A stretch of 64,000 bases of DNA from Lactobacillus johnsonii (lineage in GTDB: Bacteria > Bacillota > Bacilli > Lactobacillales > Lactobacillaceae), in the NCBI RefSeq assembly GCF_014058685.1, contig NZ_CP059055.1, forward strand, positions 1,426,001-1,490,000, in the 5' to 3' direction. The translations under genes and the position numbers were made by a program. The notes beneath the pieces were generated by a model. It did no database searches. It worked only from the letters and a program-made list of their open reading frames with translations, and had not been told where the DNA came from. Shown piece after piece: positions 56,176 to 64,000 of this stretch (position 1 is the first letter of the stretch; every line of letters starts with the position of its first letter).

Positions 56176-58107
56176 TTATTTTTCTCTTGAGTATGACTTA
56201 ACATCTGCATCAATTTCAGCAATAAAGTCATCTAAACTCTTAGAAATTTGTTCTTCAGTACCGTAGCGACGAACATTAACACCGTTTGCGTTCATTTCTT
56301 CATCACCAAGAACTAAAGTGTAAGGAACCTTTTGAGTTTGTGATTCACGAATCTTGTAGCCAAGTTTTTCATTTCTGTGGTCTACTTCTGCTCTAAATCC
56401 GCGCTTAGCTAATTCGGCACGAACTTTATCAGCATATTCACCGTGAGCTTCTTCATTAACTGGAATAATTTCAGCCTGAACTGGAGCAAGCCAAGTTGGG
56501 AATGCACCCTTGTAAATTTCAGTTAAGTAAGCGATGAATCTTTCCATAGTACCAACAATACCACGGTGAATCATAACTGGACGGTGTTCTTCACCATCTT
56601 GACCAACATAAGTTAAGCCAAATCTTTCTGGAAGCATGAAGTCAAGTTGAATAGTTGACATAGTTTCATCATTACCTAAAGCGGTCTTAGTTTGAATATC
56701 AAGCTTAGGACCGTAGAATGCAGCTTCACCTTCAGCTTCAACGTAGTCAAGGCCAAGGTCATCCATAGCTGCTTTAAGCATTGATTGAGATGTTTCCCAC
56801 ATTTCATCGTTTGCGTAGTACTTATCAGTGTTCTTTGGATCACGGTAAGAAAGTCTGAAGTAGTAATCAGTAATGTCAAAGTCCTTATAAACATCCATGA
56901 TCAACTTCAAAACTTTAGCAAATTCTTCTCTAATTTGATCAAGTGCTACAAAAGTGTGTCCGTCGTTCAAAGTCATTTCACGTACACGTTGCAAACCTGA
57001 CAAAGCACCTGATTTTTCGTATCTGTGCATCATACCTAATTCAGCAATACGAATTGGTAATTCACGGTATGAGCGAATGTGGTGCTTATAGATTTGAATA
57101 TGTGATGGGCAGTTCATTGGACGAAGTTCAAGCATTTCGCCATCACCCATATCCATTGGTGGGAACATATCATCACGATAGTGTGCCCAGTGACCAGAAG
57201 TCCTGTAAGCATCTACGTTCATTAATACTGGAGTATAAACGTGTTCATAGCCATCAGCTACTTCTTTATCAACGATGTATCTTTCAACAACACGACGAAT
57301 AGTAGCACCCTTTGGCATCCAGTAAGGAAGACCCGCACCAACTTTAGGATCAACAAAGAATAAGTCTAGGTCTCTACCGATAGTTCTGTGGTCTCTTTCT
57401 TTAATTTCAGCACGACGCTTCAAGTCTTCATCTAAAGCAGCCTTCTTGAAGAATGCAGTACCAAAAATTCTTTGAAGCATTGGGTTGGAAGATTTACCTA
57501 ACCAGTATGCACCGGCAACTGACAAAAGCTTAAAGTTCTTGATTTTACCAGTATTTGGTAATAAAGCATCAAAGCCAAAGTCAACAAAGTCACCTAACTT
57601 GTAAACTGCAACTTCGTCTTCTTCATCTTTCAAAAGATCCAATTTGAATTGGTCATCCTTAAAGATTTCTTCCAATTCACTCTTCTTCATTGAAGTATAT
57701 TCAATCTTTTCACCATTCTTAATGGCTCTTTGCATTGCTTTTTCAAGTTCTGGTAATTCAGTAACCTTAATTTGATCTTCTTTATCAGTATCTACGAAGA
57801 AACCACCTTCGTCAGCTTCGTGCATTCCCAAACGTAATTCTGGGTATTTGCGCTTTGCAACAGCTTCAAGTAAGAATGCTGCAGTAGCACGTAAAATGTC
57901 TAAGCCTTCTTCATCTTTATCGGTAATAATAGCTGCTTCTACATCTTCATCAACGATGTAATCTAAAGGCTTCATTACCCCATTAATCTTTGCACCAACA
58001 GCAGCTTTTCCTAGAGAAGTAGCAATTGAAGATGCTAATTCCTTAACAGAAACTGCCTTATCAAAATCTTTCTTAGAGCCGTCTGGCAAAGTTACAGAAA
58101 AACTCAT
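56176..58107 (-). CDS. thrS: Threonyl-tRNA synthetase
   Basis: 643 residues: TGS domain (1-63), editing domain, class II core with [30 protein letters not shown] and the zinc ligands, and C-terminal anticodon-binding domain. GGAGGT-type site. Transcription is controlled by the T-box at 58131-58340. Confidence 0.98.
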   Translation of the reverse strand: MSFSVTLPDGSKKDFDKAVSVKELASSIATSLGKAAVGAKINGVMKPLDYIVDEDVEAAIITDKDEEGLDILRATAAFLLEAVAKRKYPELRLGMHEADEGGFFVDTDKEDQIKVTELPELEKAMQRAIKNGEKIEYTSMKKSELEEIFKDDQFKLDLLKDEEDEVAVYKLGDFVDFGFDALLPNTGKIKNFKLLSVAGAYWLGKSSNPMLQRIFGTAFFKKAALDEDLKRRAEIKERDHRTIGRDLDLFFVDPKVGAGLPYWMPKGATIRRVVERYIVDKEVADGYEHVYTPVLMNVDAYRTSGHWAHYRDDMFPPMDMGDGEMLELRPMNCPSHIQIYKHHIRSYRELPIRIAELGMMHRYEKSGALSGLQRVREMTLNDGHTFVALDQIREEFAKVLKLIMDVYKDFDITDYYFRLSYRDPKNTDKYYANDEMWETSQSMLKAAMDDLGLDYVEAEGEAAFYGPKLDIQTKTALGNDETMSTIQLDFMLPERFGLTYVGQDGEEHRPVMIHRGIVGTMERFIAYLTEIYKGAFPTWLAPVQAEIIPVNEEAHGEYADKVRAELAKRGFRAEVDHRNEKLGYKIRESQTQKVPYTLVLGDEEMNANGVNVRRYGTEEQISKSLDDFIAEIDADVKSYSREK

Positions 58108-58130
58108 AAATTTTTACCTCCAAATAAAAA

Positions 58131-58340
58131 ATCCCAGCACTAAAAACAGTGCTGGGACGTTAAAATACGTGGTTCCACCCGAAATTCGAATTAATTATAA
58201 AATTAATTCCTCTAAAGGTCGTTAATGGTACCTAGCCAAATATAAAAATTTCAGGAATGAAATTGGGGTTTTCTTCTAATCAGGAGCTTCCAGAACTAGG
58301 CTCCTGTCTCTGAAGTGAAGAAAATCATGTCTTTCATTGA
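58131..58340 (-). promoter_or_regulatory. T-box leader of thrS (Thr)
   Basis: T-box core GGGTGGAACCACG on the minus strand at 58180-58168, followed by the terminator TCCCAGCACT/AGTGCTGGGA (58132-58157). A candidate ACC specifier is at 58269-58267. Induces thrS when tRNA-Thr is uncharged. Confidence 0.92.
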
Positions 58341-58345
58341 CTTTC

Positions 58346-58373
58346 ATTATACTAGCTCATCAAATAGATGCAA
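58346..58373 (-). promoter_or_regulatory. Sigma-A promoter of thrS
   Basis: TTGCAT (58368-58373) and TATAAT (58346-58351) on the minus strand, 16-bp spacer. Confidence 0.75.
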
Positions 58374-58387
58374 GTAAAATTTTAAAA

Positions 58388-59287
58388 TTAATTTCGACGA
58401 TTTTTGCCACCAACAAAAACTTCTTTACTCAAAAAACGAACTCGTTCCATCAAACGTCTTGCCTTAACTTCATCAACGCTATTTCTAGTTTTGGCAAAAT
58501 GTTCATTTAAACCATCCATTGTCATATTCGAACTGAAAAAAGTTGGTAAAACATTATCCATTCGCTTTTGTAAAATTACACCTAATACATCGTCTCGTGA
58601 CCATTCACTTAACGTCTCTGCTCCAATATCATCAAAAATCAAAACCGGAGCTGAAGCAATGCGATCAATCTCATCGTTTAAACTATTATCTTGGAAATGA
58701 CTTCCTAAACTAGCAATAAAAGAAGGGACATGTAGAAAAACTACTCTACTTCCTTGTCGTGCTATTGAATTTGTAAGTCCAGCTAAAATATATGTTTTCC
58801 CTACACCAAAATCACCTGTTAGATATAACCCCTTAGTATGTTTATTTTTCTTAAAACTAGCAAGAAATATTCCTACTTCATCTAACACATCATCACGTTC
58901 AGGAGTCGCATCAACGTTTTCTAATTCAACATGACGAAGTTTAGCAGGTAAATCAATCAGTTCAATTCTATTTTCTGCACGTTTTTTAGCTTCTGAATTC
59001 AGTTTTGCTTCAGTAGGGACATAGGTAATATCAATTACTTTTCCATTAAGAAAAAGTTTAGGTGTATATCCCTCCATCACCGGATTTGGTGACTCAATTT
59101 GTTCAACATAGGTGAAAATTGTAGGAAGGGATGCCTGGACAATTTCTTTATTCAATCTTTCTTTATTCTGTGCAAGAAAGGCTTGAACTTTTGGATGCTT
59201 TATTGCTGTTTTAGCAATTTTTTTGCTATCTTCACCTAATTTGCGTTTCTTTATAATTCGTGTAATTACTTCAGAAATATCTTCCAC
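58388..59287 (-). CDS. dnaI: Primosomal protein DnaI (helicase loader)
   Basis: AAA+ loader of the replicative helicase DnaC. N-terminal helicase-binding domain, then Walker A LTGDFGVGKTY, Walker B VLIFDDIGAE and an arginine-finger region near KARRLMERVRFL. 299 residues. Start GTG with AGGAAG site. Last gene of the polA-mutM-coaE-nrdR-dnaB-dnaI cluster. Confidence 0.93.
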   Translation of the reverse strand: MEDISEVITRIIKKRKLGEDSKKIAKTAIKHPKVQAFLAQNKERLNKEIVQASLPTIFTYVEQIESPNPVMEGYTPKLFLNGKVIDITYVPTEAKLNSEAKKRAENRIELIDLPAKLRHVELENVDATPERDDVLDEVGIFLASFKKNKHTKGLYLTGDFGVGKTYILAGLTNSIARQGSRVVFLHVPSFIASLGSHFQDNSLNDEIDRIASAPVLIFDDIGAETLSEWSRDDVLGVILQKRMDNVLPTFFSSNMTMDGLNEHFAKTRNSVDEVKARRLMERVRFLSKEVFVGGKNRRN

Positions 59288-59301
59288 CAGTACAACACTT
59301 C

Positions 59302-60645
59302 CTATTCATTTTTACCAAATTCGCGAAAAATTTTATTTCTTTCTTCTGTAGATAACCGCCTTTTTTTTGTTTGATTCTGCTTTTCATATTTTGACCAGTC
59401 AGTAAGCTTATGGACAGTCTTTTTAGGCGTCCTATAATATTGCTTTTGGTTACGCTTATTCTTACGTTCCTTAAGATATGCGATTGCTTCAGTTGGCGTA
59501 GTAATTCCCTTTTGAAGCCAATCATTAGCAATTCGATCTGCTAAATTATTAGTCAAGACCGCATCATATTCAAAACAAGTATGAACTATTAGATTAATTA
59601 AAGGCGGTGTTAAACCCATCTGATCCTGCAAACGATAAATAACTTTCTTTTCATTAGCAGTTACATATCCGCCCTTTTTTTCTTTTAATTCATATAGGTA
59701 ATCAGTAGGAGGTTTACTATCCACTGCTCGAATCAACTCTGCATCTGCTGTTGACAAGTTCTTAATTGCTTTATCGGCATCCTTAGGCTTTTGCTGCAAC
59801 TGTTTTCTAACCATTTCCTTATTTCGATTAAGGCCAAAGTTTTCGTTAACAGCATTTTGAATTGCATACATATTTAATTTATCTGTGCCTGCCGACATAG
59901 TAATTAAAGAGGTTTCCACAAATTCTTGTTCTGTTAAGTGATAAAAATCAATAATTTGCTTAATTTCTACCTGATGCTTTAAAACTTCTTCTTTATCAAT
60001 ATGATAACTTGCAAATAGATCGACCAAAAAACTCCAATCAATCTTCACAGGCTCATTTCCTAGCTTTATTTCACCTTTATTATCTTTAGGAACTTCACGT
60101 GCTGCTTCTTTAACTTCGATAGGAGCGTCAATTGCACTCTCAGCACTTAGATGAAATACGTCAAAAAATCCACTAGTAACCTCTTTGGCATCCTTTAGGC
60201 CAATAAAAGTGCGCGGCGTGAATTTTTTTACCAAGCGATTAAAAGTTACACTTCCTACTCGTTCAAGTAATAAACTAGACAACAGAAAGGTATGAAAAAA
60301 TTCACCAGCCGAGGGAACATTTTCTACTTCAAAAATTAACGTTTCTCCTAAAACAGGATTTGATCCTATAAAAGTCTTAATCAACCCTGTTGCTTCTAAA
60401 TGATGTAGAGTGGAAAATAAATCCTCTAGTTTTAGATTTGTCTGGTCTTGAAGTTGATACAAAGTTTTATAATCTTTGGCAAACGGAACTTCATCAAACT
60501 CCTTAGTCAAAGTTATATACAATCCTACTCCTTGTATGCCTACAAGGGGTTCAAATAGAGTAGTTAAGACCCTTATATTTTCTTCACTAACAGCTACTTG
60601 ATTAGCCACATAAAAAGGCTGTTTAGGATCAGCACTTTCAAACAC
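59302..60645 (-). CDS. dnaB: Replication initiation/membrane attachment protein DnaB
   Basis: Primosome protein of Firmicutes that, with DnaD and DnaI, loads helicase at the origin. 447 residues; N-terminal DDBH1 and later DDBH2 domain (YETITP-like region near 330-390: LVHTCFEYDAVLTNNLADRIANDWLQKGI) and a basic C-terminus. Starts at GTG after AAGGAG. Follows nrdR by 8 bases. Confidence 0.92.
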   Translation of the reverse strand: MFESADPKQPFYVANQVAVSEENIRVLTTLFEPLVGIQGVGLYITLTKEFDEVPFAKDYKTLYQLQDQTNLKLEDLFSTLHHLEATGLIKTFIGSNPVLGETLIFEVENVPSAGEFFHTFLLSSLLLERVGSVTFNRLVKKFTPRTFIGLKDAKEVTSGFFDVFHLSAESAIDAPIEVKEAAREVPKDNKGEIKLGNEPVKIDWSFLVDLFASYHIDKEEVLKHQVEIKQIIDFYHLTEQEFVETSLITMSAGTDKLNMYAIQNAVNENFGLNRNKEMVRKQLQQKPKDADKAIKNLSTADAELIRAVDSKPPTDYLYELKEKKGGYVTANEKKVIYRLQDQMGLTPPLINLIVHTCFEYDAVLTNNLADRIANDWLQKGITTPTEAIAYLKERKNKRNQKQYYRTPKKTVHKLTDWSKYEKQNQTKKRRLSTEERNKIFREFGKNE

Positions 60646-60652
60646 CGGCTAC

Positions 60653-61117
60653 CTACTCCTTATCATGCTTAGCCATCATATCTTCCATGGCTTCCATAAA
60701 TCCTGAAACATCTTTAAATTGACGGTAAATACTTGCAAAGCGAATATAAGCAACATCATCTAAATTTGCTAGCTCTTTCATCACTAGATTACCAATATCT
60801 TTAGATGAAATTTCATTAAGACCTTGCTTACGAATTTCATTTTCTACATGGTCAACTAAAGCATCAAGTTGTTCACTTGAAATTGGTCTCTTTTGTGCGG
60901 CCATCATTACCCCATGTAAAATTTTATCGCGATTAAATGCTTCACGGGTTCCGTCATTTTTAACTACTAATAAAGGTGAACGTTCTACTCTTTCAAAAGT
61001 TGTAAAACGAAAACCACAATTTTCACATTCTCTACGTCTTCTAATTGCTCTATTTTCATCACTTGGACGAGAATCAATTACTCTTGAAGCATTTTTATGA
61101 CAGTTTGGACATTCCAT
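60653..61117 (-). CDS. nrdR: Transcriptional repressor NrdR
   Basis: ATP/dATP-sensing repressor of ribonucleotide reductase genes. Zinc ribbon Cys 3, 6, 31, 34 (CPNC..CENC), then the ATP-cone domain (VVKNDGTREAFNRDKI). 154 residues. Targets (NrdR boxes) are not in this window. Confidence 0.97.
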   Translation of the reverse strand: MECPNCHKNASRVIDSRPSDENRAIRRRRECENCGFRFTTFERVERSPLLVVKNDGTREAFNRDKILHGVMMAAQKRPISSEQLDALVDHVENEIRKQGLNEISSKDIGNLVMKELANLDDVAYIRFASIYRQFKDVSGFMEAMEDMMAKHDKE

Positions 61118-61121
61118 TTTT

Positions 61122-61718
61122 TTACCTGCCTATCTCTTGTAATAAATCAGATAATTTTTTCTCTAAGTCATCTATTGTACCAGTATTAGCTACTACATAG
61201 GTAGCCCTTTTTTCTTTTTCACTTAACGGCATTTGATTATTTATTCTAGCTATAGCTTCTTTTTTAGTGAAGGCATTTCGTTTCATTAAACGTTCAATCT
61301 GCAATTCTGGTGTAATAGAAATAACCAAAACACCATTACATAAACTTTCAAAGCCAGATTCAAACAGCAAAGGCACATCGATTACAACTAATTTTTCTTG
61401 ATTTGCACGATATCGTGCCATTTGTTGTTTAATTTCTTGGTGGACAAGTGGATGTGTTAACTCATTAAGTTTTTTCAACTTAGCTTTATCGTTAAAAACT
61501 ATTCCACCTAACTTACGACGATTGATCGTTTGATCATCATTAAGAATATCGGTACCAAAATAATCTACTACTGCTTTGTAGCCATTTTGCCCAATCTCCA
61601 TTATTTTATGAGCAATCAAGTCTGAATCAATAATTGGAATTTTTTTCTTTTTAAAAAATTCATCAGCTGTACTTTTGCCACTAGCAATTCCACCAGTTAA
61701 ACCTAAAAAATATGTCAT
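61122..61718 (-). CDS. coaE: Dephospho-CoA kinase
   Basis: Last step of CoA synthesis. MTYFLGLTGGIASGKST has the P-loop; DSDLIAHKIM and IDVPLLFESGF are family motifs. ATG 61718 follows AGGTG and overlaps the mutM stop (ATGA); a longer frame to 61736 is less likely. 198 residues. Confidence 0.96.
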   Translation of the reverse strand: MTYFLGLTGGIASGKSTADEFFKKKKIPIIDSDLIAHKIMEIGQNGYKAVVDYFGTDILNDDQTINRRKLGGIVFNDKAKLKKLNELTHPLVHQEIKQQMARYRANQEKLVVIDVPLLFESGFESLCNGVLVISITPELQIERLMKRNAFTKKEAIARINNQMPLSEKEKRATYVVANTGTIDDLEKKLSDLLQEIGR

Positions 61719-62545
61719 TTGTATAACACCTGACAATGCGTACAGAAAGTAGTGCCGCGTCCATTTACTTTAATTTTCTCTAGAATAGTGCCGCAATTAT
61801 TACACTCTTCACCCGCATGACCGTAAACCTGGAGCATATTTTGGTAACCACCTATATCACCATTAGCGTCCAAATAAGTATGTACCGTAGTACCACGCTC
61901 TTTAGTTGCAACAGTAATCGTATGATTTATATTGTGATATAAATCTACTATTTTGTCAGCAGGAATTGACTTCGCACTACTTAAGGGATGAATTTTACTC
62001 TGCCACAACACTTCATCAACATAAATATTTCCTAAACCGCAAACTACGGTTTGATCTAAAAGAGTATTCTTAATATTTTTCTTCTTTCGACTTAGAGCAT
62101 TAATAAAGTATTCTACACTAAACTCTTCCGTATTTGGTTCAGGGCCAAGGTGCCGAATTCCAGTTGTCTGCTTCTCTGTTCCAGTTTCTACTAGATGCAT
62201 TCTTCCGAATTTACGTACATCAGCATAGCGCAGAGCAGTTCCATCAGTAAAAACAAATTCCACATGCTCGTGCTTTCCTTTAGGATGATCAGGAGTCACT
62301 AAATGATATTTTCCTTCCATTCGTAAATGGGAAACCATAGTCAGGTCATCGCTAAATCTAAATAGTAAATACTTGCCATAACGATCAATTTTCAAAATTT
62401 TTTTATTCGTTAATTTTTCAACGAATTCGTCAGGATTATTAACTATAATCTTTGGATACCAAATAATAATTTTAGCAATTGTCTTTCCTTTAACTAAAGG
62501 AGTTAGCGTTCTTCTAACTGTCTCTACTTCTGGCATTTCTGGCAT
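61715..62545 (-). CDS. mutM: Formamidopyrimidine-DNA glycosylase
   Basis: Removes 8-oxoguanine and FapyG. The N-terminal catalytic proline is in MPEMPEVETVRRTL; His and Lys residues lie in the beta-F region (MEGKYHLV), and the C-terminal zinc finger is CNNCG...CTHCQ. 276 residues. Directly follows polA. Confidence 0.97.
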   Translation of the reverse strand: MPEMPEVETVRRTLTPLVKGKTIAKIIIWYPKIIVNNPDEFVEKLTNKKILKIDRYGKYLLFRFSDDLTMVSHLRMEGKYHLVTPDHPKGKHEHVEFVFTDGTALRYADVRKFGRMHLVETGTEKQTTGIRHLGPEPNTEEFSVEYFINALSRKKKNIKNTLLDQTVVCGLGNIYVDEVLWQSKIHPLSSAKSIPADKIVDLYHNINHTITVATKERGTTVHTYLDANGDIGGYQNMLQVYGHAGEECNNCGTILEKIKVNGRGTTFCTHCQVLYK

Positions 62546-62564
62546 TGTCTCACCTACTTACTGT

Positions 62565-64000
62565 TTATTTTGCATCGTACCAATTATGTCCCCAATTTGA
62601 ATCTGCAATTAGTGGAACATCTAATTTGACAGCTGACTGCATAACCTCTGGAACAATTTTCTTAATTGTATCTAATTCATCTTTTGGCACATCAAAAATC
62701 AATTCATCGTGTACTTGTAAGACCATTTTAGTCTTTAAATGTAGTTCATCAAGTTTTTTCTGCATATTAATCATGGCAATCTTAATAATATCAGCTGCTG
62801 ATCCTTGAATTGGAGAATTAATTGCAGTTCTTTCCGCAAAACTTCTGACATTGAAGTTCTTTGAATGAATATCTGGTAAATACCGTCTTCTATGCATAAT
62901 TGTTTCTGCATAGCCATTCTCACGAGCTTTTTTAATTGCTTCATCCATATAATTTTTAATTTGAGGATATTGTTCAAAGTAATTTTCAATAAAAGTTTTA
63001 GCCTGCTTACGGCTAATGCCTAAGTTTTTAGACAAGCCATAGTCTGAAATACCATAAACGATACCAAAATTAACAGCTTTAGCATGTCTACGCATTAATG
63101 GCGTTACTTCATCAGGTGAGTCCAAGTGGAATATTTTCATTGCGGTGTGGGCGTGAATATCATAGCCTGACTTAAATGCTTCTTGCATATGTTCATCCCC
63201 AGAAACATGAGCTAGCACTCTTAGTTCAACCTGAGAATAATCACAAGAGAAAATATACCCATCTTTTGTTGAAGGAACAAAAGCTTTTCTAATCTGCTTT
63301 CCTTCCTCAGTTTTAGTTGGAATATTTTGTAAATTAGGATCAACTGAAGAAAGACGACCTGTTGTAGTCAAAGTCTGCAAATAGCGAGTGTGAATTCTTC
63401 CATCTGGCTGAATGCAGTCAAGCAAGCCCTTAACATAAGTGTTTTGAATTTTAGCAATTTGACGATAGTCCAAAATTTCTGAAACAATTGGACTTTTCAT
63501 TTTTAATTGCTCTAATACTTCAACAGATGTTGAGTAACCAGTCTTAGTCTTCTTAATTGGTGGTAAACCTAATTTTTCAAATAGGATATGCCCCAACTGC
63601 TTAGGTGAGTTCAAGTTGAATTCTTCGCCAGCCTGTTGATAAATCTTATGTTCTAGTTCTTGTAACTTAACTGCAAAATCATTACCTAATTGATTCAAAA
63701 CGGATGCTTCAACCTTGATTCCAGTAATTTCCATCTTTGCTAAGACGAAAGCCACTGGAATTTCAATTGTTTCATATAAATCATCTTGTTCATGATCTTT
63801 TAGTTTTTCAAGAAGTGGAGTCTTTAATTTCTCAATTACGGCAACTTTAGCTGCTAAATGTTCAAAGAATTCATTATCGTCAGGTACAGCTTGTTTTTTA
63901 CCTTTTCCGTAAACTTCTAAATCAGTCTTTACAGAATAATCGTCATATAAATGAGCTACTTCTCCAAGATCATTCGAGTTGTTTTCATTATTAACTAAAT
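62565..64000 (-). CDS. polA: DNA polymerase I, 5' end outside window
   Basis: The C-terminal 478 codons are visible and the frame stays open to the right edge. Polymerase motif A CDYSQVELRVLAHVSGD, motif B RRHAKAVNFGIVYGISDYGLS and motif C QVHDELIFDV are complete. Visible upstream part covers the end of the exonuclease-like domain (YDDYSVKTDLEVYGK); the 5' nuclease domain is beyond the window. Heads the polA-mutM-coaE operon. Confidence 0.97.
   Translation of the reverse strand, partial: LVNNENNSNDLGEVAHLYDDYSVKTDLEVYGKGKKQAVPDDNEFFEHLAAKVAVIEKLKTPLLEKLKDHEQDDLYETIEIPVAFVLAKMEITGIKVEASVLNQLGNDFAVKLQELEHKIYQQAGEEFNLNSPKQLGHILFEKLGLPPIKKTKTGYSTSVEVLEQLKMKSPIVSEILDYRQIAKIQNTYVKGLLDCIQPDGRIHTRYLQTLTTTGRLSSVDPNLQNIPTKTEEGKQIRKAFVPSTKDGYIFSCDYSQVELRVLAHVSGDEHMQEAFKSGYDIHAHTAMKIFHLDSPDEVTPLMRRHAKAVNFGIVYGISDYGLSKNLGISRKQAKTFIENYFEQYPQIKNYMDEAIKKARENGYAETIMHRRRYLPDIHSKNFNVRSFAERTAINSPIQGSAADIIKIAMINMQKKLDELHLKTKMVLQVHDELIFDVPKDELDTIKKIVPEVMQSAVKLDVPLIADSNWGHNWYDAK

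Noticed and set aside
56943..57302. Plus-strand open frame of 119 codons inside thrS
   Set aside because: Antisense to the catalytic core of thrS; no ribosome site.
1..64000. CRISPR array, insertion sequence, prophage, tRNA or rRNA genes
   Set aside because: No regular spaced repeats, transposase or integrase motifs, or recognisable tRNA/rRNA segments were seen on either strand.

Overview
The window is a contiguous, AT-rich, gene-dense chromosomal segment of a low-GC Firmicute. Gene families, gene order and regulatory signals (T-boxes, a CIRCE element, a cre-like box, sigma-A promoters, strong Shine-Dalgarno sites) point to the order Lactobacillales. My best inference is the genus Lactobacillus, acidophilus/johnsonii/gasseri branch, based on protein character, a complete upper mevalonate pathway, an oleate hydratase and the clpE-DUF1827 pair. 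I see no phage, insertion sequence, CRISPR array, rRNA or tRNA. Most of the window is core genome, and most genes are on the minus strand.

Layout. 1-3.2 kb: the 5' part of an oleate hydratase, then relQ-nadK-rluD-type pseudouridine synthase with stop/start overlaps. 3.3-6.7 kb: CYTH protein and SpxH-like adaptor (plus) facing coiA-mecA-spx (minus). This is the Firmicute yjb block that controls Spx and competence proteolysis. 6.9-9.2 kb: ptsI-ptsH with a cre-like box and a small conserved protein. 9.3-12 kb: clpE behind a perfect CIRCE, then a DUF1827 protein. 12-18.4 kb: prfC, a CBS/CorC protein, small unknown proteins, the Ntdp-type phosphatase, recX and rlmCD. 18.5-22.3 kb: thiolase-mvaA-mvaS (acetyl-CoA to mevalonate), followed by a 310-bp stretch with a gene remnant. 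22.4-25.8 kb: hydrolase, HAD phosphatase, MFS transporter. 25.9-28.4 kb: glnA and miaA with no glnR between them. 28.5-33 kb: DUF3042 protein, rhodanese-like protein, yqgQ, gluP rhomboid, 5-FTHF cyclo-ligase, rpmG, class B PBP. 33.1-37.4 kb: YfhO-family protein, greA, mltG. 37.5-41.2 kb: pheST under a T-box. 41.2-46.1 kb: HxlR regulator, rRNA/tRNA methylase, acylphosphatase, YidC, ArlRS-like two-component system. 46.2-51.1 kb: yqeG-yqeH-nadD-yqeK-rsfS-tmcAL-yceD. 51.3-53.6 kb: adenosine deaminase facing infC-rpmI-rplT with an L20-type leader. 53.7-56.1 kb: an accessory cassette (CPBP-family membrane protease; LytTR regulator plus DUF3021 membrane protein). 56.2-64 kb: thrS under a T-box, then polA-mutM-coaE-nrdR-dnaB-dnaI.

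The most unusual part is the cassette between thrS and infC, genes that are neighbours in Bacillus. A LytTR DNA-binding protein is coupled by a 4-bp overlap to a DUF3021 membrane protein, with two 9-bp direct repeats 12 bp apart upstream. That is the geometry of LytTR-type operators, so this looks like an autoregulated LytTR regulatory system, with a CPBP protease gene next to it. Other points of interest are an apparent ATA initiation codon for infC, a palindrome filling the spacer of the glnA promoter, a coiA coding end that doubles as a transcription terminator, and a rhodanese-like protein lacking its catalytic cysteine.
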